Assembly: GCA_030640885.1 (NCBI GenBank) | Contig: DAOWIN010000073.1 | Location: forward strand, 1-18,160 | DNA: 18,160 nt | Source: Candidatus Omnitrophota bacterium | GTDB taxonomy: Bacteria > Omnitrophota > 4484-213 | Reading direction: 5' to 3' | In this document: positions 1 to 6,062 of the stretch, piece by piece | Layout: the number at the start of each line of letters is the position of its first letter | How positions within the stretch are numbered: position 1 is the first letter of the stretch | Program-made: the position numbers and the translations under genes | Notes under the pieces: model-generated | What the model saw: the letters and a program-made list of their open reading frames with translations, nothing else | What the model was told of the DNA's origin: nothing | The model's database searches: none

Positions 1-285
1 TAAACCTGTCTTTTTAAGATTTAAAAAGTTGGATTTCTTATCAATTAGGACTATACCTTTATCCTGGATAATTATATTACAGATTATTTTTAAAAGAGTG
101 GTTTTCCCTGCCCCATTTTTTCCAAAAATTCCTAAAATTTCTCCCTTTCTCACGGAAATATTTATATCTTTTAAGACAGTTTGCTTAAATTCATCCTTTA
201 TTTTGCCGGGAAGGCAATAACTTAGCTTTTTATAAAAAGGAACGGGTTTTAAAAAATATTTAGTGAGATTATTTATTACTAACAT
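1..285 (-). CDS. ABC transporter ATP-binding protein, N-terminal part (cut by window edge)
   Basis: This is the N-terminal 95 codons of an ATPase that would energise an ABC transporter at the inner membrane; the gene runs off the left edge. Reading the minus strand from the ATG at 283-285 gives MLVINNLTKYF, then a typical NBD start, and a Walker A motif (GKNGAGKTT) inside IFGKNGAGKTTLLKII. An in-frame TAA two codons upstream fixes this ATG as the first possible start, although no clear Shine-Dalgarno sequence precedes it. About 18 residues rich in basic and aromatic side chains sit between the first strand and the LKDINISV strand; such an insert is seen in ABC-2 type exporters of polysaccharides or drugs. 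Substrate is unknown. It lies downstream of the exporter gene at 1237-2994 but is separated from it by about 950 bp, so co-transcription is uncertain. Confidence 0.85.
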   Translation of the reverse strand, partial: MLVINNLTKYFLKPVPFYKKLSYCLPGKIKDEFKQTVLKDINISVRKGEILGIFGKNGAGKTTLLKIICNIIIQDKGIVLIDKKSNFLNLKKTGL

Positions 286-424
286 AGTTTACAAAATAAG
301 GTTCGCATAGAATTAAACATAATTACCATCTCTTTCCCCTTCTTTTCTTTTAGGCCGCTAAGTTTAAGTTGCTAATACAGTAGGCATTATTTGCCCGAAT
401 ACTCTAACAGGCAGGCTTTGCACG

Positions 425-640
425 GGCCGACCCCAAATTTTCCTTTTAAAATTTGGCTTGTACCCGTAAGGGTATTAGGGTAAAAGGTCGGGGTAACCGG
501 GGAAAATGCCGCGTCTTTTTTGTACAACTACCTTTTGTTCTAATTCTTTATCTTCCCGAATGTTATAAGCTTTTCCACCTACGGTGGAACCGGAGGTGGA
601 TCCTTCGGAATGCCTCTGCAAAGGCATTTTCCCGGTTAAG
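425..640. other. Highly structured non-coding element, possible RNA or miniature repeat element
   Basis: Several nested inverted repeats are visible. The stem 433-441/448-456 (ccaaatttt/aaaatttgg) and the stem 461-465/470-474 (taccc-gtaa-gggta) sit side by side inside a closing stem 427-432/486-491 (ccgacc/ggtcgg), forming a three-way junction. A long-range pairing 495-510 with 623-637 (aaccggggaaaatgcc with ggcattttcccggtt, one bulge) encloses a perfect 7-bp hairpin 573-579/583-589. A local hairpin 610-615/622-627 competes with the long-range pairing. Read as + strand RNA, the second loop is the GNRA tetraloop GUAA. I do not recognise it as RNase P, tmRNA, 6S, SRP RNA or a known riboswitch. 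Confidence 0.5.
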
Positions 641-1156
641 GTTCTTACATTATATCAAATTTTCTTATGTAGTACGAATCTATTTTCAAACGGAAAATTG
701 ATATTACTCTATTTATAAAAAATTTTCTCCGCCAGACAAGATAAAGCTTAGCTCAATTGAGCAAAAAGTTATTGTCGGCAGCCGGAAAGATGATACTATA
801 AGAATAGTATTTGGACGGTTGACTATTTAATAAAAAATGTTTGTCGTGATTAAAACATGCTGGGAAAAGAATATTTTCGAATTTTAGCCCCTTTTACAAC
901 CATAAGGAGCAATCTAAATATTCTAATTCCGACAGATAATGAAGCTACTTGGGCTTGTGTCCGCGGTTTCCTGAGTACCGCTCCTTAAGGAACGAAATCC
1001 CTACCCGCTTCCATCCCCGGTAAATCCGCAGTAAAGTGGCGCTGGTGCTATTATGCAACAGTCTCAAAGTACATTCTATTGCATTTTGCACTGGATATTC
1101 AAAAGGATTTAGGCGGGATTCACTGAATATTTACTTTCCTCCTTCCTTCCTATAGT

Positions 1157-1175
1157 GGGGTTTGACCCCTTTTTT
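1157..1175 (+). terminator. Possible + strand intrinsic terminator
   Basis: The sequence ggggt-ttg-acccc is followed directly by six T on the + strand. It would end a + strand transcript, yet no + strand gene lies before it; only the structured stretch does. On the minus strand the same hairpin comes about 60 bases after the exporter gene but lacks a T-run. The motif GGGGTCAAACCCC also resembles a dispersed palindrome common in environmental bacterial genomes, so it may simply be a repeat. Confidence 0.35.
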
Positions 1176-1236
1176 CTTATCTCTTTAATCATTATAGTTT
1201 GACAATTTAACCGTTTACTGATTTGCCGCATCTCTT

Positions 1237-2994
1237 TTAACCTGCTTTTTGTTTCGCCTGCCCCGAGAACAAATGAAAAAATTCTTTATTATTATTGACT
1301 AAATTTAGCGCATTATCTATTATTATTTCACCTCTATTTGCGAAAAAATAGACCGATTCCGCGCACATAACCGTAGATAGGCGGTGAGATACGACAATCA
1401 AAGTCATTCTTTTATTATATAACTTCGTATTTACCAATATTTCTTCTTCGCTAGATGAATCCATTGACGACATAGCCTCATCAAGAATAAGAATCTTTGG
1501 TTTTCTGAGCAATGCCCTGGCAATAGTAATTTTTTGTTTTTGGCCTTCGGAAATTTTACAGGCATTCTCGCCGATTAAAGTATTATATCTATTTGGTAAA
1601 TCGTTAACAAATTTATCTATGGTGCAAATCTTAGCAATTTCTGTTATCTCTTCTATGCCGGCATCGGCTTTGCCATACCTTATATTATTTTCTATAGTAT
1701 CATTCCATAAAAACGGCTCTTGTAAAGCTATTCCAATTTGCCCCCTTAAGGAACTAAACTTTATCTCTTTTATATTGCATCCATCGATTATAATATCTCC
1801 TGACCAGGGGTCATATAATCTCAAGAGCAGATTTAATATTGTTGTTTTGCCGCATCCTGAAGGCCCGGCCAGGGCAATATGAGAACCGCCGTCTATGTTA
1901 AAATCGATAGCGGATAATACAGGCTCTCCCTGTTTATATCCAAAACTAACATCTCTGAATACTATCCCGCCTTTTTTGAATATTGCGCTCCTGGCATTTT
2001 TTTTCTCCACTATTTTGGGGCGTTGAGCCAGGATTTGTTCTACGCGCCGGCAAGACACCAATCCCAAGGCTATATTTTGAAAGAATCCGGCAAAACTACT
2101 CTGCAAACCGATTAACTGGCCTATATAAAGCATTATTGCCGTTAAACTGCCCAAGGTCATTTGCCCTTTTATCACCTGATAACCTCCATAAAAGGAAATT
2201 AACCCGATAACTACCTTGTTAACCGCACTCCCGGCAAAACCGCTTATAACCTCTAATCTTGTATTCTTGAGGCTCATTCTTATATTAGCTATTTTTCTCC
2301 TTAAATAATCCCTTGTCTCAGCCCCCTCCTTGGCAAATGCCTTAACCAATTGGATGTGGGAAAAAACCTCATTTAGCCGCTTAAAGATATCTTCGGAATT
2401 CCTGATTAAATCTTCCCAGACTCTTCTCATCCTTTTGGTAAAATAATAAGGCGGCAGATATAGAAGCGGAGCAAGGCAAAGAGAAAAAACAGCCATTTGC
2501 CAGTTAAGGCGCAGGACAATAATCAGAATAAACAATAGCTTGGGAAAGGTAGCAATAACCTGAGGCGGGGTTGTGGTTATAAAATCAGCAACTCTATCTA
2601 TATCATAACTGCTCCTATAAAGATGCTCCCCCGTAGATTTATTCTGAAAGTAATTCAGGTCAAGTTTTTCTAAATGCTTGAAAACCCGCTTATTCAAATC
2701 AAAGTTCACCTTAATCTTTATCTGCCTATCCAGATAATTCTTCAGCCCGCTCACCAACCCACTTAAGACAAAGATAACTCCTCCGATTAAAGCCAGAATG
2801 ATAAAAACCCTTAAATTCTTATTGCCAAAGGCCCTGTCTATAACCAACTTGGTAAGATAGGGATTCACCAGACCCAAAAGAACCCCTATCCCGCTTAAGC
2901 CGACTATTACCCCCTCCTTTTTCCAGTAAGACAGAAGATGCTTAGTAAATTTCAGGAATAGCTTAAACTGAGTTTTGTCTAATATATTCTTCAT
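1237..2994 (-). CDS. ABC exporter, fused permease and ATPase (ABCB type)
   Basis: This 585-residue half-transporter probably acts as a homodimer that exports the mature peptide of this locus across the inner membrane; the substrate is inferred from context. Residues 1 to about 310 form the six-helix exporter domain. The rest is an ATPase with Walker A GPSGCGKTT (around 375-385), Walker B ILILDEAMSSMD, and the H-loop SHRLSTV. The signature motif reads ISEGQKQK rather than LSGGQ(R/K)Q, so the central Gly is Glu. There is no N-terminal C39 peptidase domain, so leader removal must be done by another enzyme, perhaps the S26 peptidase at 14424-14861. The ATG at 2992-2994 follows directly on the 8-bp repeat attgttaa, with no recognisable Shine-Dalgarno sequence. 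Length is normal for the family. Confidence 0.9.
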   Translation of the reverse strand: MKNILDKTQFKLFLKFTKHLLSYWKKEGVIVGLSGIGVLLGLVNPYLTKLVIDRAFGNKNLRVFIILALIGGVIFVLSGLVSGLKNYLDRQIKIKVNFDLNKRVFKHLEKLDLNYFQNKSTGEHLYRSSYDIDRVADFITTTPPQVIATFPKLLFILIIVLRLNWQMAVFSLCLAPLLYLPPYYFTKRMRRVWEDLIRNSEDIFKRLNEVFSHIQLVKAFAKEGAETRDYLRRKIANIRMSLKNTRLEVISGFAGSAVNKVVIGLISFYGGYQVIKGQMTLGSLTAIMLYIGQLIGLQSSFAGFFQNIALGLVSCRRVEQILAQRPKIVEKKNARSAIFKKGGIVFRDVSFGYKQGEPVLSAIDFNIDGGSHIALAGPSGCGKTTILNLLLRLYDPWSGDIIIDGCNIKEIKFSSLRGQIGIALQEPFLWNDTIENNIRYGKADAGIEEITEIAKICTIDKFVNDLPNRYNTLIGENACKISEGQKQKITIARALLRKPKILILDEAMSSMDSSSEEEILVNTKLYNKRMTLIVVSHRLSTVMCAESVYFFANRGEIIIDNALNLVNNNKEFFHLFSGQAKQKAG

Positions 2995-3072
2995 TGTTAA
3001 ATTGTTTCAGCCAAAGGTTGATCCGCTTGGCGGGCCTCTGGCGGAAAATTGCTGAATGCCACATTGTTACAT

Positions 3073-3474
3073 TCAAACTGTTTCGCAATTAAGGCGAAAC
3101 AGTTTGTGATTCTTTTTTTTAACAAGCCTATAAAAATAGAATGTTTTAAATCCTGCCAGATCCATTCCTTGATTTGTTCTTAAAAGTTTAGTTTTTTGAG
3201 GATGCAATTGGAGTTTAAGGCGTTCCAATAAGAAATCCTTTATTCTTTTATGAGAATTGGCTATTTTTTTATAAGATCTGTCCAAAACAACAAAATCGTC
3301 ACAATACCTTAGATAAAATTTCTTCCTTAAGTTATGTTTTACAAAATAGTCCAGTTCATTCAGATAAATATTGGCAAAGAGCTGTGAAACAGAACTACCC
3401 ACGGCTATACCCTTACTTCCGGAACAAAAAGAAAGCATCTTTTCTATCAGCTTTATTACCCTTCCATATTCCAA
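3073..3474 (-). pseudogene. Reverse transcriptase fragment (DGR-like clade), truncated at both ends
   Basis: This 133-codon piece contains the middle of a reverse transcriptase. Residues 22-47 (GIAVGSSVSQLFANIYLNEL and on) match motif 4, with SQ where group II intron enzymes have QG. Residues 57-60 are the catalytic YCDD box. LKLQLHPQKTKLL and GMDLAGFKTF match motifs 6 and 7. The SQ signature is known from diversity-generating retroelement (DGR) enzymes and their close relatives. A full enzyme has about 300-400 residues; here the N-terminal fingers and the thumb are missing. The frame opens just after a TAA with a TTG codon, about 14 bases beyond the conserved 3' flank of precursor 1. It ends inside a perfect 13-bp inverted repeat that supplies the last residues NCETV. 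It cannot be an active enzyme as it stands. The family call is firm; the DGR assignment is moderate. Confidence 0.7.
3074..3106. repeat. Perfect 13-bp inverted repeat at the 3' end of the RT fragment
   Basis: Arms 3074-3086 (caaactgtttcgc) and 3094-3106 (gcgaaacagtttg) are exactly complementary, with a 7-base spacer. On the + strand a run of eight T begins seven bases after it. The arms carry the same aactgttt motif as the short repeats that fill other gene junctions. The RT stop codon (3073-3075) lies in the left arm, so this repeat marks where the RT gene was cut. Confidence 0.8.
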
Positions 3475-3511
3475 ATAACCAAATTATCAAATCTCCAAAA
3501 AACAAAAGGGC

Positions 3512-3775
3512 TTAGGAGGCTGTTAGGTTTGGTAGCGGGTTCCAAGAGGGAAGAATTTTGGCTGGGCCATACCCATTCAGCACCTTCGTCCCATGCTGAT
3601 CATAACCACAAATACGTCCGAGCTCCGGGCTCGTACCCACCCAGTACCTCCATGCTACGTGTGATTGGCTTTGGAACACCCTGCCCGTGCTCCAGCAGTT
3701 ACACGATAACACCGCCTGCTCAGGGTTGAGTTTTACCCGCGTAATCTTGGGTCTGAATTTTGGTTTTCTTCCCAT
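3512..3775 (-). CDS. Peptide precursor 1 with conserved leader and variable core
   Basis: This 87-residue protein is a probable RiPP precursor. Residues 1-23 (MGRKPKFRPK, ITRVKLNPEQ, AVL) are almost identical to those of the genes at 5356-5610 and 10069-10185 and should be the leader bound by the PqqD-like protein. Next comes Cys25-x-Cys27 with an aromatic residue and Gly (CNCWSTG), then a core rich in Gly, Ser, Trp and Tyr with a third Cys at 56. The frame is open further upstream, but the start at 3775 is set by GGGAGG eight bases before the ATG, conserved in copy 2. The core resembles no family I know. It is followed by the RT fragment, and its upstream neighbour is the HprK-like kinase. 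Precursor status is inferred from the leader/core pattern and the enzymes nearby; no product is known. Confidence 0.75.
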   Translation of the reverse strand: MGRKPKFRPKITRVKLNPEQAVLSCNCWSTGRVFQSQSHVAWRYWVGTSPELGRICGYDQHGTKVLNGYGPAKILPSWNPLPNLTAS

Positions 3776-3795
3776 AATTTGATACCTCCCTTCTT

Positions 3796-3844
3796 GTATC
3801 ACGTATCAAGTATCAAGTATCAAGTATCAAGTATCAGGTATCAC
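3796..3844. repeat. Seven tandem 7-bp units (gtatcaa type)
   Basis: Units are gtatcac, gtatcaa four times, gtatcag once and gtatcac. The array lies between the kinase stop and the precursor 1 ribosome-binding site. Copy B of the duplication has only five units, so unit number has changed since the duplication. A related 7-bp stretch (ttacctg, ttacttg, ttacctg) continues into the end of the kinase gene. Confidence 0.9.
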
Positions 3845-3854
3845 GTTTTACCTG

Positions 3855-4820
3855 TTACTTGTTACCTGCGGCGTGTTGCGCATTCGCGCTTACTCTTCTC
3901 ACAAAATCAATAACTTTTCTATCATTCACAAACCCCAGGCTATAACAGGGCACAGTTTTAACCAAATCCTGGCAAAAGGAAATTATATTTTCTAAACATC
4001 CTTTATCCCAGAAGGTAGGAAAGAGCGCCGGATAAAGTAGATTGAATGCCCTCTTTCGCGAAATCTGTCTTATTGTATTTTTAGGCGAATGATGGATAAA
4101 AAATAATTTTTCAAGCCGCGCCGATTCGATATGCGACTCTAAATAATCACTAAAATCTCCATGCCATGGCGCGCCGTAGATAAAGAATTTTTTTTTAAGT
4201 TTTCGCACAATAATGCGGTCATCATTCAAAACCATTGCTTTGCTGTGTTTATGCCAGAGCCTTGCCGTAGTGCTTTTACCTGCCCCGGATTTACCGGCAA
4301 AAAGTAATCCCTTGCCGTTTAAATCCTTCACTCCGATAGAATGAGTAAAAATACCTTGTTTATTCAAAGCAAAATAATTTATCAATAGAACCTGCAAAAA
4401 GTCATAGATGATATCCGAAGTATTCCATACCTTTCCTTTTTGTTTTTTTGGCAGAAGATAAGCGGTTACCCGGTCAAAAGCCTTGTTTACCAGCATCGCT
4501 TGTTTTTTATCCTCAAGCGGGCTTTTGTAAACATAGCTCTTGCCTCTCTTAAGCAAGCGCCAGTTCTCACTTCCATCCTGAAAGTGATAGGTAATAAATA
4601 CCGGCTTTGTTTTTTTGATTTCGGGTAATTTATCAACTATCTCTACATTAACTAAAATATGCGGAGTTTGCCTGCCTTTATAAAAAAAATTATCAAATCG
4701 TTCGCCCGCCTGCGCTCTTTCTTCTTCTTTAGTAAACTGCTCAAGAGGAAAGCGGCTTTTCATCTGAATAATTGTATCAGCAATCCTTAATTTAACTACC
4801 ACATTATTACCTTGCTTCAT
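3855..4820 (-). CDS. HprK-like P-loop kinase of peptide clusters
   Basis: This 321-residue protein resembles the C-terminal kinase domain of HPr kinase/phosphorylase. GLLFAGKSGAGKSTTARLW contains the Walker A motif (residues 176-184), and LNDDRIIVRK carries the acidic pair at 200-201 expected to bind metal. Homologues accompany PqqD-like proteins in RiPP clusters. From memory, a related kinase phosphorylates a lasso peptide precursor (paeninodin type), so phosphorylation of peptide or partner is a reasonable guess. I start at 4820 because AAAGGAG precedes this ATG and the damaged copy at 5676-6004 begins at the same point; an extension to 4925 exists but lacks such support. The last residues (QHAAGNK) are encoded by the 7-bp repeat. 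No classical HPr substrate gene is nearby. Confidence 0.8.
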   Translation of the reverse strand: MKQGNNVVVKLRIADTIIQMKSRFPLEQFTKEEERAQAGERFDNFFYKGRQTPHILVNVEIVDKLPEIKKTKPVFITYHFQDGSENWRLLKRGKSYVYKSPLEDKKQAMLVNKAFDRVTAYLLPKKQKGKVWNTSDIIYDFLQVLLINYFALNKQGIFTHSIGVKDLNGKGLLFAGKSGAGKSTTARLWHKHSKAMVLNDDRIIVRKLKKKFFIYGAPWHGDFSDYLESHIESARLEKLFFIHHSPKNTIRQISRKRAFNLLYPALFPTFWDKGCLENIISFCQDLVKTVPCYSLGFVNDRKVIDFVRRVSANAQHAAGNK

Positions 4821-4954
4821 TGCTTCTCCTTTTAAATTAGTTGCCTTCGGCAATAATTTATCATATGAAAACCTGCGGTTTTCAAACTTTCCCCTAAAAT
4901 CCTTAAGATTGAAATTCCTAAACATGAACTTAGTGCGCCTAACGGCGCGGGCTT

Positions 4955-5131
4955 TTAGTTAGGAGAACATTTCATTCGATCATTACATTCGGGGCAAGTG
5001 AACGTAGGACTTTCACCTTCTTTACACCCCTGAGAATGAAAATAGGCATCAAAGACGATATCTTCGACTTCTGTTTCGTATTCACATGAAACACATTTGT
5101 ACCTGTACCATTGACTCTTCCCGCCAAACAT
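4955..5131 (-). CDS. Small zinc-ribbon protein (58 aa)
   Basis: This short gene encodes 58 residues. It has two Cys pairs, CVSC (residues 14-17) and CPEC (about 48-51), which together could bind one zinc. Two further Cys residues lie at about 37 and 55. The region between the pairs is acidic (YETEVEDIVFDAYF). The start is supported by GAGG seven bases before the ATG. It lies between the intact kinase and precursor 2. It does not resemble a known RiPP enzyme, and I cannot assign a function; a small nucleic-acid-binding or chaperone-like role is possible. The codons look normal and the ORF is intact, so I consider it a real gene. Confidence 0.6.
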   Translation of the reverse strand: MFGGKSQWYRYKCVSCEYETEVEDIVFDAYFHSQGCKEGESPTFTCPECNDRMKCSPN

Positions 5132-5355
5132 TTTCGTCCTCTTTTTTGCTCAAAGGAGGCGGTAGCCCTTTTTCTTTTTTGCCTGGGTCAGAAATCCGTA
5201 GATATCGAACATCGTAGGCGTTTTTCTCTCACTTTACGCCTTAGGTTTCAAGCCTCACGCTTTTGGCGCGCAGCCTGAAGCGTACACGACGTATTCACGG
5301 GTATTCGCGTCTAACCCAATCAACAAATTCCCAAATCTCCAAAAAACAAAAGGGT

Positions 5356-5610
5356 TTAGGAGGATGACTGGCTACCACTGAGGTTATAACCGCGGTAATG
5401 CCTGTATGGTCCAATCCATTTTAGCTGTAGCTTACCCATGCACTGTGCCTGGGGTCCAGGCGTGGTTTGTCGTAGCCATCCAGTATCGCGACTGCTGCCT
5501 AGCCAGATTGGTTTCGTACCTCCTTGGTAACAGTCGCAGGTTAACACCGCCTGCTCAGGGTTGAGTTTTACCCGCGTAATCTTGGGCTTGAATTTTGGTT
5601 TTCTTCCCAT
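5356..5610 (-). CDS. Peptide precursor 2 with conserved leader and variable core
   Basis: This 84-residue protein has the same leader as precursor 1 (one residue different: KPK for RPK), then Cys25-x-Cys27 (CDCYQGG). Its core is unlike that of precursor 1 in nearly every position. It contains several Arg and aromatic residues (SRDTGWLRQ, GPYRHYRGYN) and a third Cys at 57, one position from Cys56 in precursor 1. The ribosome-binding site and start are identical to copy 1, so the ATG at 5610 is chosen over the upstream in-frame codon. The Arg-rich segments are of interest because an arginase-fold protein is encoded at 11738-13267. Precursor function is inferred from context. Confidence 0.75.
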   Translation of the reverse strand: MGRKPKFKPKITRVKLNPEQAVLTCDCYQGGTKPIWLGSSRDTGWLRQTTPGPQAQCMGKLQLKWIGPYRHYRGYNLSGSQSSS

Positions 5611-5630
5611 AATTTGATACCTCCCTTCTT

Positions 5631-5665
5631 GTATCAAGTATCAAGTATCAGGTATCAGGTATCAG
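5631..5665. repeat. Five tandem 7-bp units (gtatcaa/gtatcag)
   Basis: Two gtatcaa units are followed by three gtatcag units. It lies at the same place, relative to precursor 2, as the seven-unit array at 3796-3844. Confidence 0.9.
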
Positions 5666-5675
5666 GTTTTACCTG

Positions 5676-6004
5676 TTACGTGTTACCTGCGACGTGTTGC
5701 TCATTCGCGCTTACTCTTCTCACAAAATCAATAACTTTTCTATCATTCACAAACCCCAAGCTATAACAGGGCACAGTTTTAACCAAATCCTGGCAAAAGG
5801 AAATTATATTTTCTAAACACCCCTTATCCCAGAAGGTAGGAAAAAGCGCCGGATAAAGTAGATTGAATGCCCTCTTTCGCAAAATCTTTCTTACTGTATT
5901 TTTTCTTCTTCTTTAGTAAACTGCTCAAGAGGAAAGCGGCTTTTCATCTGGATAATTATGTCTGCAATCCTTAGTTTAATTGTTACATTGTTACATTGTT
6001 TCAT
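5676..6004 (-). pseudogene. Damaged second copy of the HprK-like kinase
   Basis: The first 34 codons (MKQCNNVTIKLRIADIIIQM and on) match the N-terminus of the kinase at 3855-4820. After KEEE the match jumps to the C-terminal region. The jump shifts the frame, and translation ends at a TAA a few codons later (KIQ*). The remaining 3' part (NLLYPALFPTFWDKGCLENI and on) is about 95% identical to the intact gene. The Walker A region is gone, so no kinase can be made. The N-terminal codons merge with the 8-bp repeat attgttac directly upstream. Confidence 0.85.
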
Positions 6005-6062
6005 TGTTTCTTCTTTTTTAGCCATTTAACAATTTAACCATTTAGCAGTTTGCCAGTTTAAC
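5979..6062. repeat. 8-bp repeat filler (attgttac / atttaaca types)
   Basis: Degenerate units ttgttaca, ttgtttca, atttaaca and agtttgcc follow one another across the start of the damaged kinase and the end of the radical SAM gene at 6042-7121. The stop codon and last residues (KLANC) of that enzyme lie inside the array. Confidence 0.75.

Larger units (their letters stand above)
286..1236. other. Gene-free stretch of about 950 bp
   Basis: I find no convincing protein gene here on either strand. The open frame at 453-701 (+) runs straight through strong inverted repeats and looks like no protein I know. The left half (425-640) is a structured element listed separately. The right half holds isolated inverted repeats: a 12-bp palindrome gctcaattgagc near 751-762, a 7-bp stem (793-799 with 804-810, loop aaga), and a hairpin with T-run at 1157-1175. 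The stretch is the 5' flank of the partial ATPase gene and the 3' flank of the exporter gene. It may hold a non-coding RNA or the debris of a mobile element; I cannot tell which. Confidence 0.6.
3488..4082. repeat. Duplicated segment, copy A (precursor 1 plus kinase 3' end)
   Basis: This segment corresponds to 5332-5904. It contains the 32-bp block after the precursor gene (3488-3519; one mismatch with 5332-5363), the variable precursor core, the leader and ribosome-binding region (two mismatches in the first 69 coding bases), a 7-bp repeat array and the last roughly 210 bases of the kinase gene (about ten mismatches by eye). Only the core, about 190 bases, is not alignable end to end. The duplication is therefore recent relative to the divergence of the core. 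Confidence 0.85.
5332..5904. repeat. Duplicated segment, copy B (precursor 2 plus damaged kinase)
   Basis: This is the partner of 3488-4082. After 5904 the match jumps to the sequence near 4719 in copy A, showing that about 640 bases of kinase gene were deleted in copy B at a ttcttcttcttt run. The duplicated block lies about 1.8 kb from copy A, with the zinc-ribbon gene in between. Confidence 0.85.

Noticed and set aside
425..640. Group II intron RNA belonging to the reverse transcriptase fragment
   Set aside because: I see no domain V hairpin or intron ends, and the RT motif 4 is of the SQ type rather than the QG type of group II introns.
453..701. Open frame of 82 codons on the + strand in the left gene-free stretch
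   Set aside because: It crosses several strong hairpins, has no ribosome-binding site and resembles no protein; the structure explains the sequence better.
901..1110. Template repeat of a diversity-generating retroelement in the gene-free stretch
   Set aside because: I compared the stretch by eye with both precursor cores and their 3' flank and saw no convincing match, and it is not enriched in A at spaced positions.
3529..3729. Open frame on the + strand opposite precursor 1
   Set aside because: The minus-strand frame has the conserved leader, the conserved start region and the matching second copy; the + frame has none of these.
3796..3844. CRISPR-like array
   Set aside because: The units are 7 bp and directly adjacent, with no spacers; no cas gene is present.
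3855..4820. True HPr kinase/phosphorylase of sugar regulation
   Set aside because: No HPr or PTS gene is near, only the P-loop region resembles the family, and the gene neighbours point to peptide tailoring.
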